A stretch of DNA of 64,000 bases from Palaemon carinicauda. Lineage: Eukaryota; Arthropoda; Malacostraca; Decapoda; Palaemonidae. The DNA lies in contig NC_090759.1 in NCBI RefSeq assembly GCF_036898095.1, forward strand, positions 18,335,853 to 18,399,852, in the 5' to 3' direction. The notes under the pieces are model-generated. The model ran no database searches. It was not told the DNA's origin and worked only from the letters and a program-made list of their open reading frames with translations. The translations under genes and the position numbers were made by a program. This document shows, in pieces, positions 1 through 12,850 of the stretch (within the stretch, counting starts at the first letter, position 1; every line of letters starts with the position of its first letter).

Positions 1-517
1 AAATAAGAAAACTTTGAAGTTCCCTGATGCCTTCAGGACTTTTTAGATGAAAAGGGAGCTGAAATACCGAGATAGGCTCCAGAACTTATCCTTATTGCTG
101 AAGCTTTATAATTAGTTAATTAGTTCATTCTATAATAGTCGTGCCCTCTCCATTATGAGGCTCAATACTACACAGTGTTCTAGAAGCTTTACTCCAGCCG
201 TGATCAGGTTGTGGAATGATCTTCCTAATCAGGTTGTTGAATCGGTGGAATATCAAAAATGGAATCTTGCAGCGAATGTTTTTCATGTTGAGCAGGTTTA
301 CATAAGTCTCTTTTTATCATTTAGTTATGAAAGATCTATTCCACTGTTGCTACTGTTCTTAGATTATTTTATTTTAATTGTTCATTACATCTCTTTTAAT
401 TTATTTATTTCCTTATTTCCTTTCCCCACTGGGCTATTTTTCCTTGTTTGGGCCTTTGGGCTTATAGCATCCTGGTTTTCCAACTAAGGTTGTAGCTTAG
501 ATAATAATAATAATAAT

Positions 518-548
<31 letters not shown>
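1..548 (+). mobile_element. LINE 3' end with (TAA)n tail
   Basis: This is the 3' end of a non-LTR retrotransposon. It holds a decayed reverse-transcriptase C-terminus, then a 3' UTR ending in a (TAA)n run at about 500-548. The 3' UTR segment around 440-500 reappears in reverse complement at 49125-49250: both read as a 'first-line' motif about cap/summary-like AT-rich text followed by an AAT/TAA tail, with the shared core GGGCTTATAGCATCCTG. A weaker copy lies near 30735-30825. The same 3' tail in three places marks an abundant LINE family. The 5' part is outside the window. Confidence 0.7.
155..487 (+). pseudogene. LINE RT C-terminal remnant
   Basis: The first 45 or so residues (motif FTPAVIRLWNDLPNQVVES) have the form that closes many CR1/L2/Jockey-type RT polyproteins, where a phrase like 'WN.LP..v' precedes a short F-rich helix. 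The equivalent motif in LINE K is MWNTLPDSLK, near 18948-18975. The remainder of the open frame (FFLVWAFGLIASWF and similar) is translated 3' UTR. Stops upstream of 155 show that the coding sequence is broken. Nothing suggests a host gene. Confidence 0.55.
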
Positions 549-910
549 CGGTTGTTACGTAACTGTCTTGTCGGCACTGTTCACGTACAGTGCAATTTCC
601 CGCTGTTTGGCATTCTGTTAGACGTCTGTGTACTAGGTCATGCGTGGTGTGTGCATGTGCACTGAGCCGTGAATAAAGGCTTTTAATATCCCTACAACTA
701 GTGTAACCGAGCCATCAAAAAATTACACACACATGCACACAGATTCAACCCTTCTCACCACCTCCCCTTTTCCTAACTACAACCCGCTGGTTCGGCAATT
801 AGTGGGGGAGGATGGTTTCTGAGTATCTTTTTGAGTAACCCCCTCTCACTTAGGTGTGACCACTCCCTCTACCCTGGAGCGGGACAGGAATAAAATGTAT
901 ATTGAACAGT
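549..910. other. No gene seen; possible LTR-like remnant
   Basis: No coding signal on either strand. The stretch from about 553 (TGTTACGTAACTG) to about 705 has an AATAAA signal at 673 and could be a solo LTR remnant. I see neither a primer-binding site nor a second copy, so this stays a suggestion. Confidence 0.2.
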
Positions 911-3900
911 TTATTATAAAGGAGAGATTGCATCCAGATATTTTCCCTGTATTATAAAGGGGAGATTACCGCTAGACACTTTCTCTTTATTATAAAGGGG
1001 AGATTACAGCCAGACACTTGCTCTTTATTATATAGGGGAGATTACAGCCAGACACTTTCTCTTTATTATATAGGGGAGATTACAGCCAGACACTTGCTCT
1101 TTATTATATAGGGGAGAATACACCCAGACACTTGCTCTATATTATATAGGGGAGATTACAGCCAGACACTTGCTCTTTATTATATAGTGAAGAATACACC
1201 CAGACACTTGCTCTTTATTATATAGGGGAGAATACACCCAGACACTTGCTCTCTATTATATAGTGGAGAATACACCCAGACACTTGCTCTTTATTATATA
1301 GGGGAGAATACACCAAGACACTTGCTCTTTATTATATAGGAGAGATTACAGTCAGACACTTGCTCTTTATTATATAGTGGAGAATACACCCAGACACTTG
1401 CTCTTTATTATATAGGGGAGATTACAGTCAGGCACTTGCTCTTTATTATATAGTGGAAAATACACCCAGACACTTGCTCTTTATTATATAGGGGAGATTA
1501 CAGTCAGACACTTTCTCTTTATTATATAGGAGAGATTACAGTCAGACACTTTCTCTTTATTATATAGGGGAGATTACAGCCAGACACTTGCTCTTTATTA
1601 TATAGTGGAGAATACACCCAGACACTTGCTCTTTATTATATAGGGGAGAATACACCCAGACACTTGCTCTTTATTATATAGGGGAGATTACAGCCAGACA
1701 CTTGCTCTTTATTATATAGTGGAGAATACACCCAGACACTTGCTCTTTATTATATAGTGGAGAATACACCCAGACACTTGCTCTTTATTATATAGGGGAC
1801 AATACACCCAGACACTTGCTCTTTATTATAAAGGGGAGATTACAGTCAGACACTTGCTCTTTATTATATAGGGGAGATTACAGCCAGACACTTTCTCTTT
1901 ATTATATAGGGGAGATTACAGCCAGACACTTGCTCTTTATTATATAGGGGAGAATACACCCAGACACTTGCTCTTTATTATATAGGGGAGATTACACCCA
2001 CACACTTGCTCTTTATTATATAGGGGAGAATACACCCAGACACTTGCTCTTTATTATAAAGGGGAGATTACAGTCAGACACTTGCTCTTTATTATATAGT
2101 GGAAAATACACCCAGACACTTGCTCTTTATTATATAGGGGAGATTACAGTCAGACACTTTCTCTTTATTATATAGGGGAGATTACAGTCAGACACTTGCT
2201 CTTTATTATATAGGGGAGATTACAGCCAGACACTTGCTCTTTATTATATAGGGGAGATTACAGCCAGACACTTGCTCTTTATTATAAAGGGGAGATTACA
2301 GTCAGACACTTGTTCTTTATTATATATGGGAGATTACAGTCAGACACTTGCTCTTTATTATATAGGGGAGATTACAGTCAGACACTTGTTCTTTATTATA
2401 AAGGGGAGATTACAGTCAGACACTTGTTCTTTATTATAAAGGGGAGATTACAGTCAGACACTTGCTCTTTATTATATAGGGGAGATTACAGCCAGACACT
2501 TGCTCTTTATTATATAGGGGAGATTACACCCACACACTTGCTCTTTATTATAAAGGGGAGATTACACCCAGACACTTGCTCTTTATTATAAAGGGGAGAT
2601 TACAGTCAGACACTTGTTCTTTATTATATAGGGGAGATTACACCCACACACTTGCTCTTTATTATATAGGGGAGAATACACCCAGACACTTGCTCTTTAT
2701 TATAAAGGGGAGATTACAGTCAGACACTTGCTCTTTATTATATAGTGGAAAATACACCCAGACACTTGCTCTTTATTATATAGGGGAGATTACAGTCAGA
2801 CACTTGTTCTTTATTATATAGGGGAGATTACAGTCAAACACTTTCTCTTTATTATATAGGGGAGATTACAGTCAGACACTTGCTCTTTATTATATATGGG
2901 AGATTACAGCCAGACACTTGCTCTTTATTATATAGTGGAGAATACACCCAGACACTTGCTCTTTATTATATAGGGGAGAATACACCCAGACACTTGCTCT
3001 TTATTATATAGGGGAGATTACAGTCAGACACTTGCTCTTTATTATATAGGGGAGATTACAGTCAGACACTTTCTCTTTATTATATAGGGGAGATTACAGT
3101 CAAACACTTGCTCTTTATTATATAGGGGAGATTACAGCCAGACACTTGCTCTTTATTATATAGTGGAGAATACACCCAGACACTTGCTCTTTATTATATA
3201 GGGGAGATTACAGCCACACACTTGCTCTTTATTATAAAGTGGAGAATTCACCCAGACACTTGCTCTTTATTATGTAGGGGAGATTACAGCCAGGCACTTG
3301 CTCTTTATTATATAGTGGAGAATACACCCAGACACTTGCTCTTTATTCTATAGGGGAGATTACAGTCAGACACTTGCTCTTTATTATATAGGGGAGATTA
3401 CAGCCAGACACTTGCTCTTAATTATATAGTGGAGAATACACCCAGACACTTGCTCTTTATTATATAGGGGAGATTACAGTCAGACACTTGCTCTTTATTA
3501 TATAGGGGAGATTACACCCACACACTTGCTCTTTATTATATAGGGGAGATTACAGTCAGACACTTGCTCTTTATTATATAGTGGAGAATACACCCAGACA
3601 CTTGCTCTTTATTGTATAGGGGAGATTACAGTCAGACACTTGCTCTTTATTATATAGTGGAGAATACACCCAGACACTTGCTCTATATTATATAGGGGAG
3701 ATTACAGCCAGACACTTGCTCTTTATTATAAAGGGGAGATTACAGCCAGACACTTGCTCTTTATTATAAAGGGGAGATTACAGCCAGACACTTGCTCTTT
3801 ATTATATAGTGGAGAATACACCCAGACACTTGCTCTTTATTATATAGGGGAGATTACAGCCAGACACTTGCTCTTTATTATATAGTGGAGAATACACCCA

Positions 3901-6900
3901 GACACTTGCTCTTTATTATATAGGGGAGATTACAGCCAGACACTTGCTCTTTATTATATAGGGGAGAATACACCCAGACACTTGCTCTTTATTGTATAGG
4001 GGAGATTACAGTCAGACACTTGCTCTTTATTATATAGTGGAGAATACACCCAGACACTTGCTCTATATTATATAGGGGAGATTACAGCCAGACACTTGGT
4101 CTTTATTATAAAGGGGAGATTACAGCCAGACACTTGCTCTTTATTATATAGGGGAGATTACAGCCAGACACTTGCTCTTTATTATATAGTGGAGAATACA
4201 CCCAGACACTTGCTCTTTATTATATAGGGGAGATTACAGCCACACACTTGCTCTTTATTATATAGTGGAGAATTCACCCAGACACTTGCTCTTTATTATA
4301 TAGGGGAGATTACAGCCAGACACTTGCTCTTTATTAAATAGTAGAGAATACACCCAGACACTTGCTCTTTATTATATAGGGGAGATTACAGCCAGACACT
4401 TGCTCTTTATTATATAGTGGAGAATACACCCAGACACTTGCTCTTTATTGTATAGGGGAGATTACAGTCAGACACTTGCTCTTTATTATATAGTGGAGAA
4501 TACACCCAGACACTTGCTCTATATTATATAGGGGAGATTACAGCCAGACACTTGCTCTTTATTATAAAGGGGAGATTACAGCCAGACACTTGCTCTTTAT
4601 TATATAGTGGAGAATACACCCAGACACTTGCTCTTTATTATATAGGGGAGATTACAGCCAGACACTTGCTCTTTATTATATAGTGGAGAATACACCCAGA
4701 CACTTGCTCTTTATTATATAAGGGAGATTACAGCCAGACACTTGCTCTTTATTATATAGTGGAGAATACACCCAGACACTTGCTCTTTATTGTATAGGGG
4801 AGATTACAGTCAGACACTTGCTCTTTATTATATAGTGGAGAATACACCCAGACACTTGCTCTATATTATATAGGGGAGATTACAGCCAGACACTTGCTCT
4901 TTATTATAAAAGGGAGATTACAGCCAGACACTTGCTCTTTATTATATAGGGGAGATTACAGCCAGACACTTGCTCTTTATTATATAGTGGAGAATACACC
5001 CAGACACTTGCTCTTTATTATATAGGGGAGATTACAGCCACACACTTGCTCTTTATTATATAGTGGAGAATTCACCCAGACACTTGCTCTTTATTATATA
5101 GGGGAGATTACAGCCAGACACTTGCTCTTTATTAAATAGTGGAGAATACACCCAGACACTTGCTCTTTATTATATAGGGGAGATTACAGCCAGACACTTG
5201 CTCTTTATTATATAGTGGAGAATACACCCAGACACTTGCTCTCTATTATATAGTGGAGAATACACCCAGACACTTGCTCTTTATTATATAGTGGAGAATT
5301 CACCCAGACACTTGCTCTTTATTATATAGGGGAGATTACAGTCAGACACTTGCTCTTTATTATATAGTGGAGAATACACCCAGACACTTGCTCTTTATTA
5401 TATAGGGGAGATTACAGCCAGACACTTGCTCTTTATTATATAGTGGAGAATACACCCAGACACTTGCTCTCTATTATATAGTGGAGAATACACCCAGACA
5501 CTTGCTCTTTATTATATAGGGGAGAATACACCCAGACACTTGCTCTTTATTATATAGGAGAGATTACAGTCAGACACTTGCTCTTTATTATATAGTGGAG
5601 AATACACCCAGACACTTGCTCTTTATTATATAGGGGAGAATACACCCAGACACTTGCTCTGTATTATATAGGGGAGAATACACCCAGACACTTGCTCTTT
5701 ATTATATAGGGGAGAATACACCCAGACACTTGCTCTCTATTATATAGTGGAGAATACACCCAGACACTTGCTCTTTATTATATAGGGGAGAATACACCCA
5801 GACACTTGCTCTTTATTATATAGGGGAGAATACACCCAGACACTTGCTCTTTATTATATAGGGGAGAATACACCCAGACACTTGCTCTTTATTATATAGG
5901 GGAGAATACACCCAGACACTTGCTCTCTATTATATAGGGGAGAATACACCCAGACACTTGCTCTTTATTATATAGGGGAGAATACACCCAGACACTTGCT
6001 CTTTATTATATAGGGGAGAATACAGCCAGACACTTGCTCTTTATTATATAGGGGAGAATACACCCAGACACTTGCTCTCTATTATATAGGGGAAAATACA
6101 CCCAGACACTTGCTCTCTATTATATAGGGGAGAATACACCCAGACACTTGCTCTCTATTATATAGGGGAGAATACACTCAGACACTTGCTCTCTATTATA
6201 TAGGGGAGAATACACCCAGACACTTGTTCTTTATTATATAGGGGAGAATACACCCAGACACTTGCTCTTTATTATATAGGGGAGAATACACCCAGACACT
6301 TGCTCTCTATTATATAGTGGAGAATACACCCAGACACTTGCTCTTTATTATATAGGGGAGAATACACCCAGACACTTGCTCTTTATTATATAGGGGAGAA
6401 TACAGCCAGACACTTGCTCTTTATTATATAGGGGAGAATACACCCAGACACTTGCTCTCTATTATATAGGGGAGAATACACCCAGACACTTGCTCTCTAT
6501 TATATAGGGGAGAATACACCCAGACACTTGCTCTCTATTATATAGGGGAGAATACACTCAGACACTTGCTCTCTATTATATAGGGGAGAATACACCCAGA
6601 CACTTGTTCTTCACTATATAGGGGAGAATACACCCAGACACTTGCTCTTTATTATATAGGGGAGAATACACCCAGACACTTGCTCTCTATTATATAGTGG
6701 AGAATACACCCAGACACTTGCTCTTTATTATATACGGGAGAATACACCAAGACACTTTCTCTTTATTATATAGGAGAGATTACAGTCAGACACTTGCTCT
6801 TTATTATATAGTGGAGAATACACCCAGACACTTGCTCTTTATTATATAGGGGATATTACAGCCAGACACTTGCTCTTTATTATATATTGAAGAATACACC

Positions 6901-7010
6901 CAGACACTTGCTCTTTATTATATAGGGGATATCACAGCCAGACACTTGCTCTTTATTATATAGGGGATATTACAGCCAGACACTTGCTCTTTATTATATA
7001 GGGGAGATTA
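911..7010. repeat. 6.1-kb satellite array, 38-bp unit
   Basis: Roughly 160 head-to-tail monomers of 38 bp. Each contains the core ACACTTGCTCTTTATTATAT followed by an 18-bp variable half. Three monomer types dominate, with second halves AGGGGAGATTACAGYCAG, AGTGGAGAATACACCCAG and AGGGGAGAATACACCCAG. The first two alternate over long stretches (about 3100-5500), which makes 76-bp dimers, and the third dominates at 5640-6720. Larger periods are also visible: the rare variant TTATTGTATAGG occurs at 3611, 3991, 4447 and 4789, separated by exactly 10, 12 and 9 units. Monomers at the left edge (911-1000) are more divergent. There are no spacers, so it is not a CRISPR array, and open frames inside it are artefacts of the period. 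Confidence 0.97.
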
Positions 7011-7370
7011 TCGTAAGTTGTCTACAATGTCCCGCCTTTACCTTCGTACAGACGCTTTATTACCCTGAGTGAGAGACTGACAGGTATAATTTAGATTTAA
7101 TTATTTATTTTTTTATTTGATATTTAATATATTACAGCCCACATATCTTTATAGAGAAGCATTTGAGGATGTGGAATATCCTTGAAAGCATCTAGAACAA
7201 ATGGGGAACTACTGATATATGAAACGTCAAGACTTAATCCCAATAGATTAAATTAACCTGGTCTCAGTATTACATCAACTGGGTCAATAACATAGTGTCT
7301 TAGTGAGGTGGCTTAAGTCAACAAAACTACTACACTCTACGTAAAGCTCAAATTTGTTTTACGCACACAG
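7011..7370. other. AT-rich unique sequence, no gene seen
   Basis: Low-GC sequence between the satellite and the microsatellite block. No open frame, repeat or RNA gene was recognised. Confidence 0.5.
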
Positions 7371-7732
<362 letters not shown>

Positions 7733-8305
7733 ATCATCATCATCAGCCGTAATTAGTCCACTGCAGGGCAAAGGCCTCAGACATGTCCCGCCACTTGGGT
7801 CTGTATATGGTCTTTCTATGCCAGTCTACAGCCACAGATTTTCATAGCTCGTTAATCCATCGTCTTCTCTCCCTTGTCCTGCTTCTTTATAATCTCTAGA
7901 GTCTAGAGACCCATTCTGTTATTCTTAATGTCCATCTATTATCTGTCATTCTCATTATATTTCCTGCCAATGTCCATTTCTCTTTCTTACATGTTAGAAT
8001 ATCCTGTACTTTAGTTTGATCTCGTATCCATGTTGCTCTTTTTCTGTCTCTTAGTGTTATTCCCATCATTATTAATTTCATAGCTCTTTGAGTTGTAACT
8101 AGCTTATGCTTAAGGCTTTAGAAAGGCATTTCACATTTCATAGTTTTATTTTGTCTACCAAAAGCTCTCCATTTCATTCTTATCCTTCTTATAATTTCTG
8201 TCTCATGTCCTGGGGAAACACTGTCTGTCTTAAGTACATATATATTCATTAACAATATCTGGCGGTTGGTCCATAACCGTTATTTGTTGTCTCTGGACTT
8301 TCATT

Positions 8306-8839
8306 ACCTCCGCCAGGAGGTTATGTTTTCGGTTCGGTTTGTTTGTTTGTTTGTTTGTTTGTTTGTTTGTTTCTCTGTTTGTCTGTCTGTCTGTGGACAA
8401 CGTAGAGGCCACATTTCTACACGGAATCACTTCAAACTTGGCCAAGTAGTTCCCCAATGTGTATGGAAGAACTGATTAAATTTTGGTCAAGGTCACCCCA
8501 AGGTCAAGGTCACAGGGGTCACTGGTGTCACTATGACATAAGTGGCCATATCAAGAGACAGAAATAAAGCACTGACTTTTGCATAAGCCAACAGGGAAGT
8601 CCTAGTCCAGGCGCAACCCATGGGTGATGTTCAAATTTATAAAGGTCAAAGGTCAAGGTCATATTGGTGCATTATATCAATGTCATATTAAGTATCAGTG
8701 GCAAATGAACAAAGATCACTTGAAGGTCAAAAGTCAAGCAGGTCACTTGAAGGTCAAGGTCACGTGAAGGTCAAGGTCACGTGAAGGTCAAGGTCACCTG
8801 AAGGTCAAGGTCACGTGCGGAGGTATGTCCTCTACGAGG
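8306..8839 (+). mobile_element. Non-autonomous repeat inserted in the LINE
   Basis: An insertion that splits the minus-strand RTE-like RT: coding matches stop at about 8305 and resume at about 8850. It opens with ACCTCCGCCAGGAGGTTATG, followed by (TGTT)n and (TCTG)n. It then has a body with many TCAAGGTCA words and closes with GCGGAGGTATGTCCTCTACGAGG-like sequence that mirrors the start. It has no coding capacity. From general knowledge, 'CTCCGCCAGGAGG' headed repeats are common in aquatic invertebrate genomes; I cannot name the family with certainty. Confidence 0.65.
8745..8817 (+). promoter_or_regulatory. Cluster of TCAAGGTCA half-sites and CACGTG boxes
   Basis: Four close copies of TCAAGGTCA alternate with CACGTG or CACCTG hexamers in about 70 bp; further AGGTCA words lie at 8490-8510 and 8644-8660. 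TCAAGGTCA is the established monomer site of FTZ-F1/SF-1 and ERR type nuclear receptors, and CACGTG is an E-box. Whether any receptor binds here is unknown. It may simply be the internal tandem repeat of the element at 8306-8839. Confidence 0.3.
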
Positions 8840-9608
8840 ACCATGTCCGCGTTCAGGACTTGCTCACTTGTTGAACATGATTTTAGTTTTACTCATATTA
8901 ATTTAAGTCGCACATTTCTTTTTTTTCTTTTCAAATTTTCTATCATCTTTTGCAATTCTTCCCATTATTTACTAAACAAAGCTATGCTATCTTATATTGT
9001 TCAGGTATTCCCCCTTAATATTAATGCTTACATTTTCTCCCATCTAAATTCTTAAAAACTTCTTCTGTGCATGCTGTGAATAATTTAGGAGATATGGGGT
9101 CTTCATGTCTAACTCCTTTCACAATCGAAATTTCCTCATTATATTTGTGTAGTTTTCCTCATTCTAGGATTGCTCAGGAGTCTACTTTGGATCCCGGGAT
9201 TGCTGTACTTCCCGTATAAATATCCTCTTGTATTTTTACACAAGATTCATCTATTCCGTGTCTTAGAAGGGTTTAAATACTGCCGAAGTTTTGACAGAAT
9301 CAAAAGCTTTCTCATAGCCGACAGATGTCATCCATAGTGGTTTGTCATACTCTGTTATTTTTTTCTTCATTAGCTGGTTAATTACACGGATAAGGTCAGG
9401 CGTTGAATACCCTTTCTAAAGCCTGCCTGGTCTCTTGGTTGATTAAAGTCTAGCTGTCTTTCAATATATTTATATATTTCTAGGAGTAAACTGATTGGAT
9501 GGTAATTTTCAGGTCTTTTGTGCCTCCCTTTTTGTGAAATAATATAATGGTAAGGTTTTTTCCTAGCTGTGTGCATAGAGCATTCTTGCAGACATTTTGT
9601 GTAAAGTT

Positions 9609-9666
<58 letters not shown>
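9609..9666. repeat. (GA)n microsatellite
   Basis: An uninterrupted AG dinucleotide run of about 55 bp, located immediately upstream (in LINE orientation) of the RTE-like RT remnant. Confidence 0.97.
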
Positions 9667-9667
<1 letters not shown>

Positions 9668-9795
9668 CTTAACCGCTCAAAATGGGTCTTTTGCTGCTTA
9701 TATAGCTTTCGTGTCTAAAAGAGCACGCGATGGCAATGTTCTATTATAACATAATAGAATACAGATATGTTCTGTTCTTTTTTAATATTTGTCAG

Positions 9796-9995
9796 ATTCA
9801 GGTGGTAGATTTTGTGGAATCCAATCCAGAAGCATAGTTCTGTCCATTAAATGTAAAACTAAGGTAGATAGATGTATGGTAACAAATGAAATGCAATTGG
9901 TTTGCATAGACACTTATGATAATGAAGCTGTTAAACTTGTCGTCAGAATATTACATGAATTTGGTTTAAAGTATAATTATTGGAATATGGCATAG
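9796..9995 (+). CDS. Candidate terminal exon of an unknown gene
   Basis: A 66-codon open stretch ends in TAG at 9993-9995 (C-terminus KYNYWNMA). It is preceded by a T-rich tract and CAG (about 9775-9795) that resembles a 3' splice site. The peptide (GGRFCGIQSRSIVLSIKCKT at its start) is not low complexity and matches no transposon domain I know. It lies 400 bp upstream of the MRPS28 start on the same strand, so it could be the last exon of a neighbouring gene. I do not recognise the protein; a chance open frame is equally possible. Confidence 0.25.
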
Positions 9996-10389
9996 TCAGT
10001 AAAATAGCTGACAGATTAAGTGAGGAAGTGACTGACATAATATCTGATGTAAGAACCAATAATGATTTACGATAATACTAATTTTGCATCACACTAGTAA
10101 GTGTCGAATTGTAGTTACATCGAAAAGAGCAATTACTGTTGCGTGGTTTTCTGTAAGTTATTATACAGTCATTTAGTTCAAGGGAGATTGTATATATATG
10201 CATTAAACTCATATTAGTACACGATTTTTGTCTGGATTACAAGTGGGACAGACTTCTTTTGAAATAATCGGTTTTTTTTATGACAAAAGCTTCTTGATGC
10301 GAGCCACTGGTGAACTGAGAAAGAGGAGAGGAGTCGTTGTAAAGGTTAAATTTAACCGGTACAACTACTTGAAAGCTTGAACAGCAAAA

Positions 10390-10662
10390 ATGACGGCGAT
10401 AATAAGACCTGCTTTATTCAAATCTAATATATTTTACTACCGTGCTTTGCTTAGAAGCTGTTCTACGATAGCAGAGACAGTTCAAACGAGTAGTGATAAA
10501 GTAGAAGTTTCTGATGCCAAAAAGGAACCTGACACATCAAAGCTTGGTGGATTTGCCCAAGCATTTTTGAAGTATACACAAGATTCAACAGCAACACCTA
10601 CTACGCCAAGTGAGCCACCTAAAACCTTTGCATCTCTCCTGAGGGGCAGTAAGCTGATGCAG
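10390..10662 (+). CDS. MRPS28: Mitochondrial ribosomal protein S28 (bS1m), exon 1
   Basis: Starts at ATG 10390 in a good context (AAAAATGA) and runs 91 codons to ATGCAG, where AG|GTAACT at 10661-10668 is a strong 5' splice donor in phase 0. Reading on gives only a few intronic codons before TAA at 10678-10680. Residues 1-30 (MTAIIRPALFKSNIFYYRAL...) are basic and lack acids, as in a mitochondrial presequence. The later segments KLGGFAQAFLKY and KTFASLLRGSKLMQ match the family pattern of animal MRPS28 (human has a GGFASALE and SFASMLRHSPLTQ arrangement, from memory). The protein belongs to the small mitoribosomal subunit. The remaining exons, with the DLYIDFGGKF-type core, were not found downstream in this window. 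Confidence 0.8.
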
Positions 10663-12850
10663 GTAACTATGAGAAGATAAACGTTATTGTACTGCAAAAT
10701 CTTTACGTATTCAGTGGTAGGCACAAGGGGCGATTGTAGTTGGGATTTTACTTAAATACAGTTTTCCAAAACCAATTTTAACTGGCACATTACTTAGTAA
10801 ACTCTGTTAAACCCGTAACCATGAATCGCTGGGAGCCTTTGTATATCAGTGGCCAGTTCCTCCCGCGTGCATAGTAAATGGGCACCAATCAACTTAAACT
10901 TCTTCCTCCAACCTAATCCACAAGCTGCGTCCCAACCTACTTGGCTAACGGATGCTACGACCCCCATTACACTGCCGTATGCTAAGTTGGCCATCATCAT
11001 TCATATAAGTGGCTGCTATCATACATCCACCCCAATTGCTGGATAATAATAAACGAGGTAATCAAATTTAAGTTTGTATAATCAATACTAAGATATTAGG
11101 CCAGGGGGTTAACGTGCGTAGTGAAACATGTCCCGCTTGCCAGAACATAGGATCAGTGAGATAATGTTTAATCATTAGCTCAATCAATTATGGAGGTATT
11201 TGTAGTATGATGAACACTGCATGAACAACTACATTGAAAATGGAGTGGAAAGTCACGTTTTTGCGAGTCCGGGAATCCTGGCTTTCAAAAACTCCAGTTT
11301 TTTTTTACGTGTTTCATTAGTATTCTCGGTAGTCGACAGACTATAAATAAAAAAAATTGTTGCTTTCCACCAGAAATCAGTATAAAAATTTTTTAAAACA
11401 CCTATAATTACAATATATATCTGTCTTTTAGACGTAAAAGATATTTTAACATAAAAAGATTATCAATATTCCCCCAGTTGCACCTGGGTGCTAAATGGCC
11501 TCGCAACGCCCAGTGAAGGACCTTGTCCCAGATTCTTAAATCCAACGCAATTCATAATAGGCTTTGCCTAAATGTTAACACTAACACCTCCAAGTTATCC
11601 AATTTTTTTTCAGAAACCTTTTCATGTAAGGTATGTATCATTTGATGGAAACAAAGGATTTCCCCTTAGAAATTACTTTCAATTTCCCTCATTTTCATAT
11701 CATTAGGGCCAGGCTGTCCTTGCAACCATTACCTGAATTGCCTATCAGCACCTTCTCCATTGTCATGTGATAATTAATTTAGGTTAATAACCATCATTTA
11801 TTATGGCACACTCTCTTGTCTTCCTTTTTATTAATTTTTTATTGAATTCTTTAATGCTCTTTTTTTGGTAAGGTATTTTTTGTGGCCAGTTGCAAGCTAT
11901 TCATATAATATGGTCATTTCAATTTGTTTTAAACATGAAACCACAGATTAATTGTTATAGGTTATTTTTAGTGCCTGAACTATGTTCATCACTGATTGTT
12001 GAGGAAGAATATTGCATTTGGGGGTTCCACCAAAAATTTTGTAGTTCAAAGACCAAGGAGTGGGGCCATTGTTCCTACTGTTTCTGACGACAAAGAATTT
12101 TTTTTATTTAATACAAATTTTGGTCCTTTGAAAAATAGTCCCTCTTTAATATGATTCCTTTGGTGTTACTGAGATGGTCAAACTGTAGTAGATAACTATG
12201 GATTCACACCTCCAAAACAATAAGGCAAGATACTTGGGTTAATGTATGAACACAGTATCCTCAGTTAGGTTAGGTTGTATTCAGTAATGTTTCCTTGGTG
12301 AAATGGGTATTTTCTAGGTATAAAAATATGCCTGGTGTTGCCATTGGTGGCCAAGCCATAATGCAAAGGGAAATTGGGAAATTAGAATATTACTATAAAG
12401 GGAAACTTATTTTACAACAAGGTTATATTTGAATAAATGATTTAGCGGGAAGTATGAAAAGGCTGTAAATATGTATCATCGTATATGTTGGTGTTAGTGT
12501 TAATACTTGCTGGGCTTATTGGTATATCATGTGTAGTGAGCTTGATGATTGGGAGAAATTAACATTTATACCGCCTCTTGTTAATGTGATGAAATATGGT
12601 TTGTTCCCACGTGAAAATAATGAGGAGTTTAAAAGGGATAATCTCTTGCTAGCTGATAACAGCTGATCAAGAAAATTATCGAGAGCCTTGATATGGCATC
12701 TCCTATCCTTCCGCTTAGCGGTATAGCTATAGCTACTGCTTGCAGCTGCTAGCTCACTCCGTCTCTGGCCATCTTTGTGTCAAGACATCTTTTCCTAGGC
12801 CTTGAAGTACACTTTGGCTTTGTTTTAGTCACTTAAGCAAATGTATGTTA
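10663..12850 (+). other. Putative MRPS28 intron 1, proximal part
   Basis: AT-rich sequence after the splice donor. I found no further exon, no RNA gene and no clear transposon. A short segment at about 10790-11050 has higher GC and a different texture and may be a repeat fragment, but it has no recognisable coding content. The stretch at 12690-12850 directly precedes the gag remnant H and may be its 5' UTR. Confidence 0.45.

Larger units (their letters stand above)
7733..9585 (-). pseudogene. RTE-like LINE reverse transcriptase, decayed
   Basis: Read on the minus strand from 9585 down to 7733, the pieces follow the usual RT order: NYHPISLL...YKYIERQLDFNQPRDQAGFR (9380-9575), KGVRHEDPISPKLFTA (about 9075-9125), a degraded active-site region (8900-9060, ADD not intact), MSKTKIMFN (about 8880), then VNEYI...SPRT (8190-8260), and finally ITLRDRKRATWIRDQTKVQD (7990-8090) and the closing WRDM..AFALQW motif near 7760. 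The 3' tail is (TGA)n at 7733-7745, typical of RTE-type elements. Many stops and frameshifts make it dead. It is split by the repeat at 8306-8839. The clade assignment rests on motif style only. Confidence 0.75.

Noticed and set aside
2310..2821. Open frames of 80-93 codons inside the satellite
   Set aside because: They are translations of the 38-bp unit; the peptide repeats with the satellite period and has no start context or conservation.
911..7010. CRISPR-like array
   Set aside because: Units are contiguous with no unique spacers, the locus is eukaryotic, and there are no cas-like genes.
10794..11046. Overlapping 65-68 codon frames on both strands
   Set aside because: No family resemblance and no splice or start context; probably a repeat fragment in the intron.
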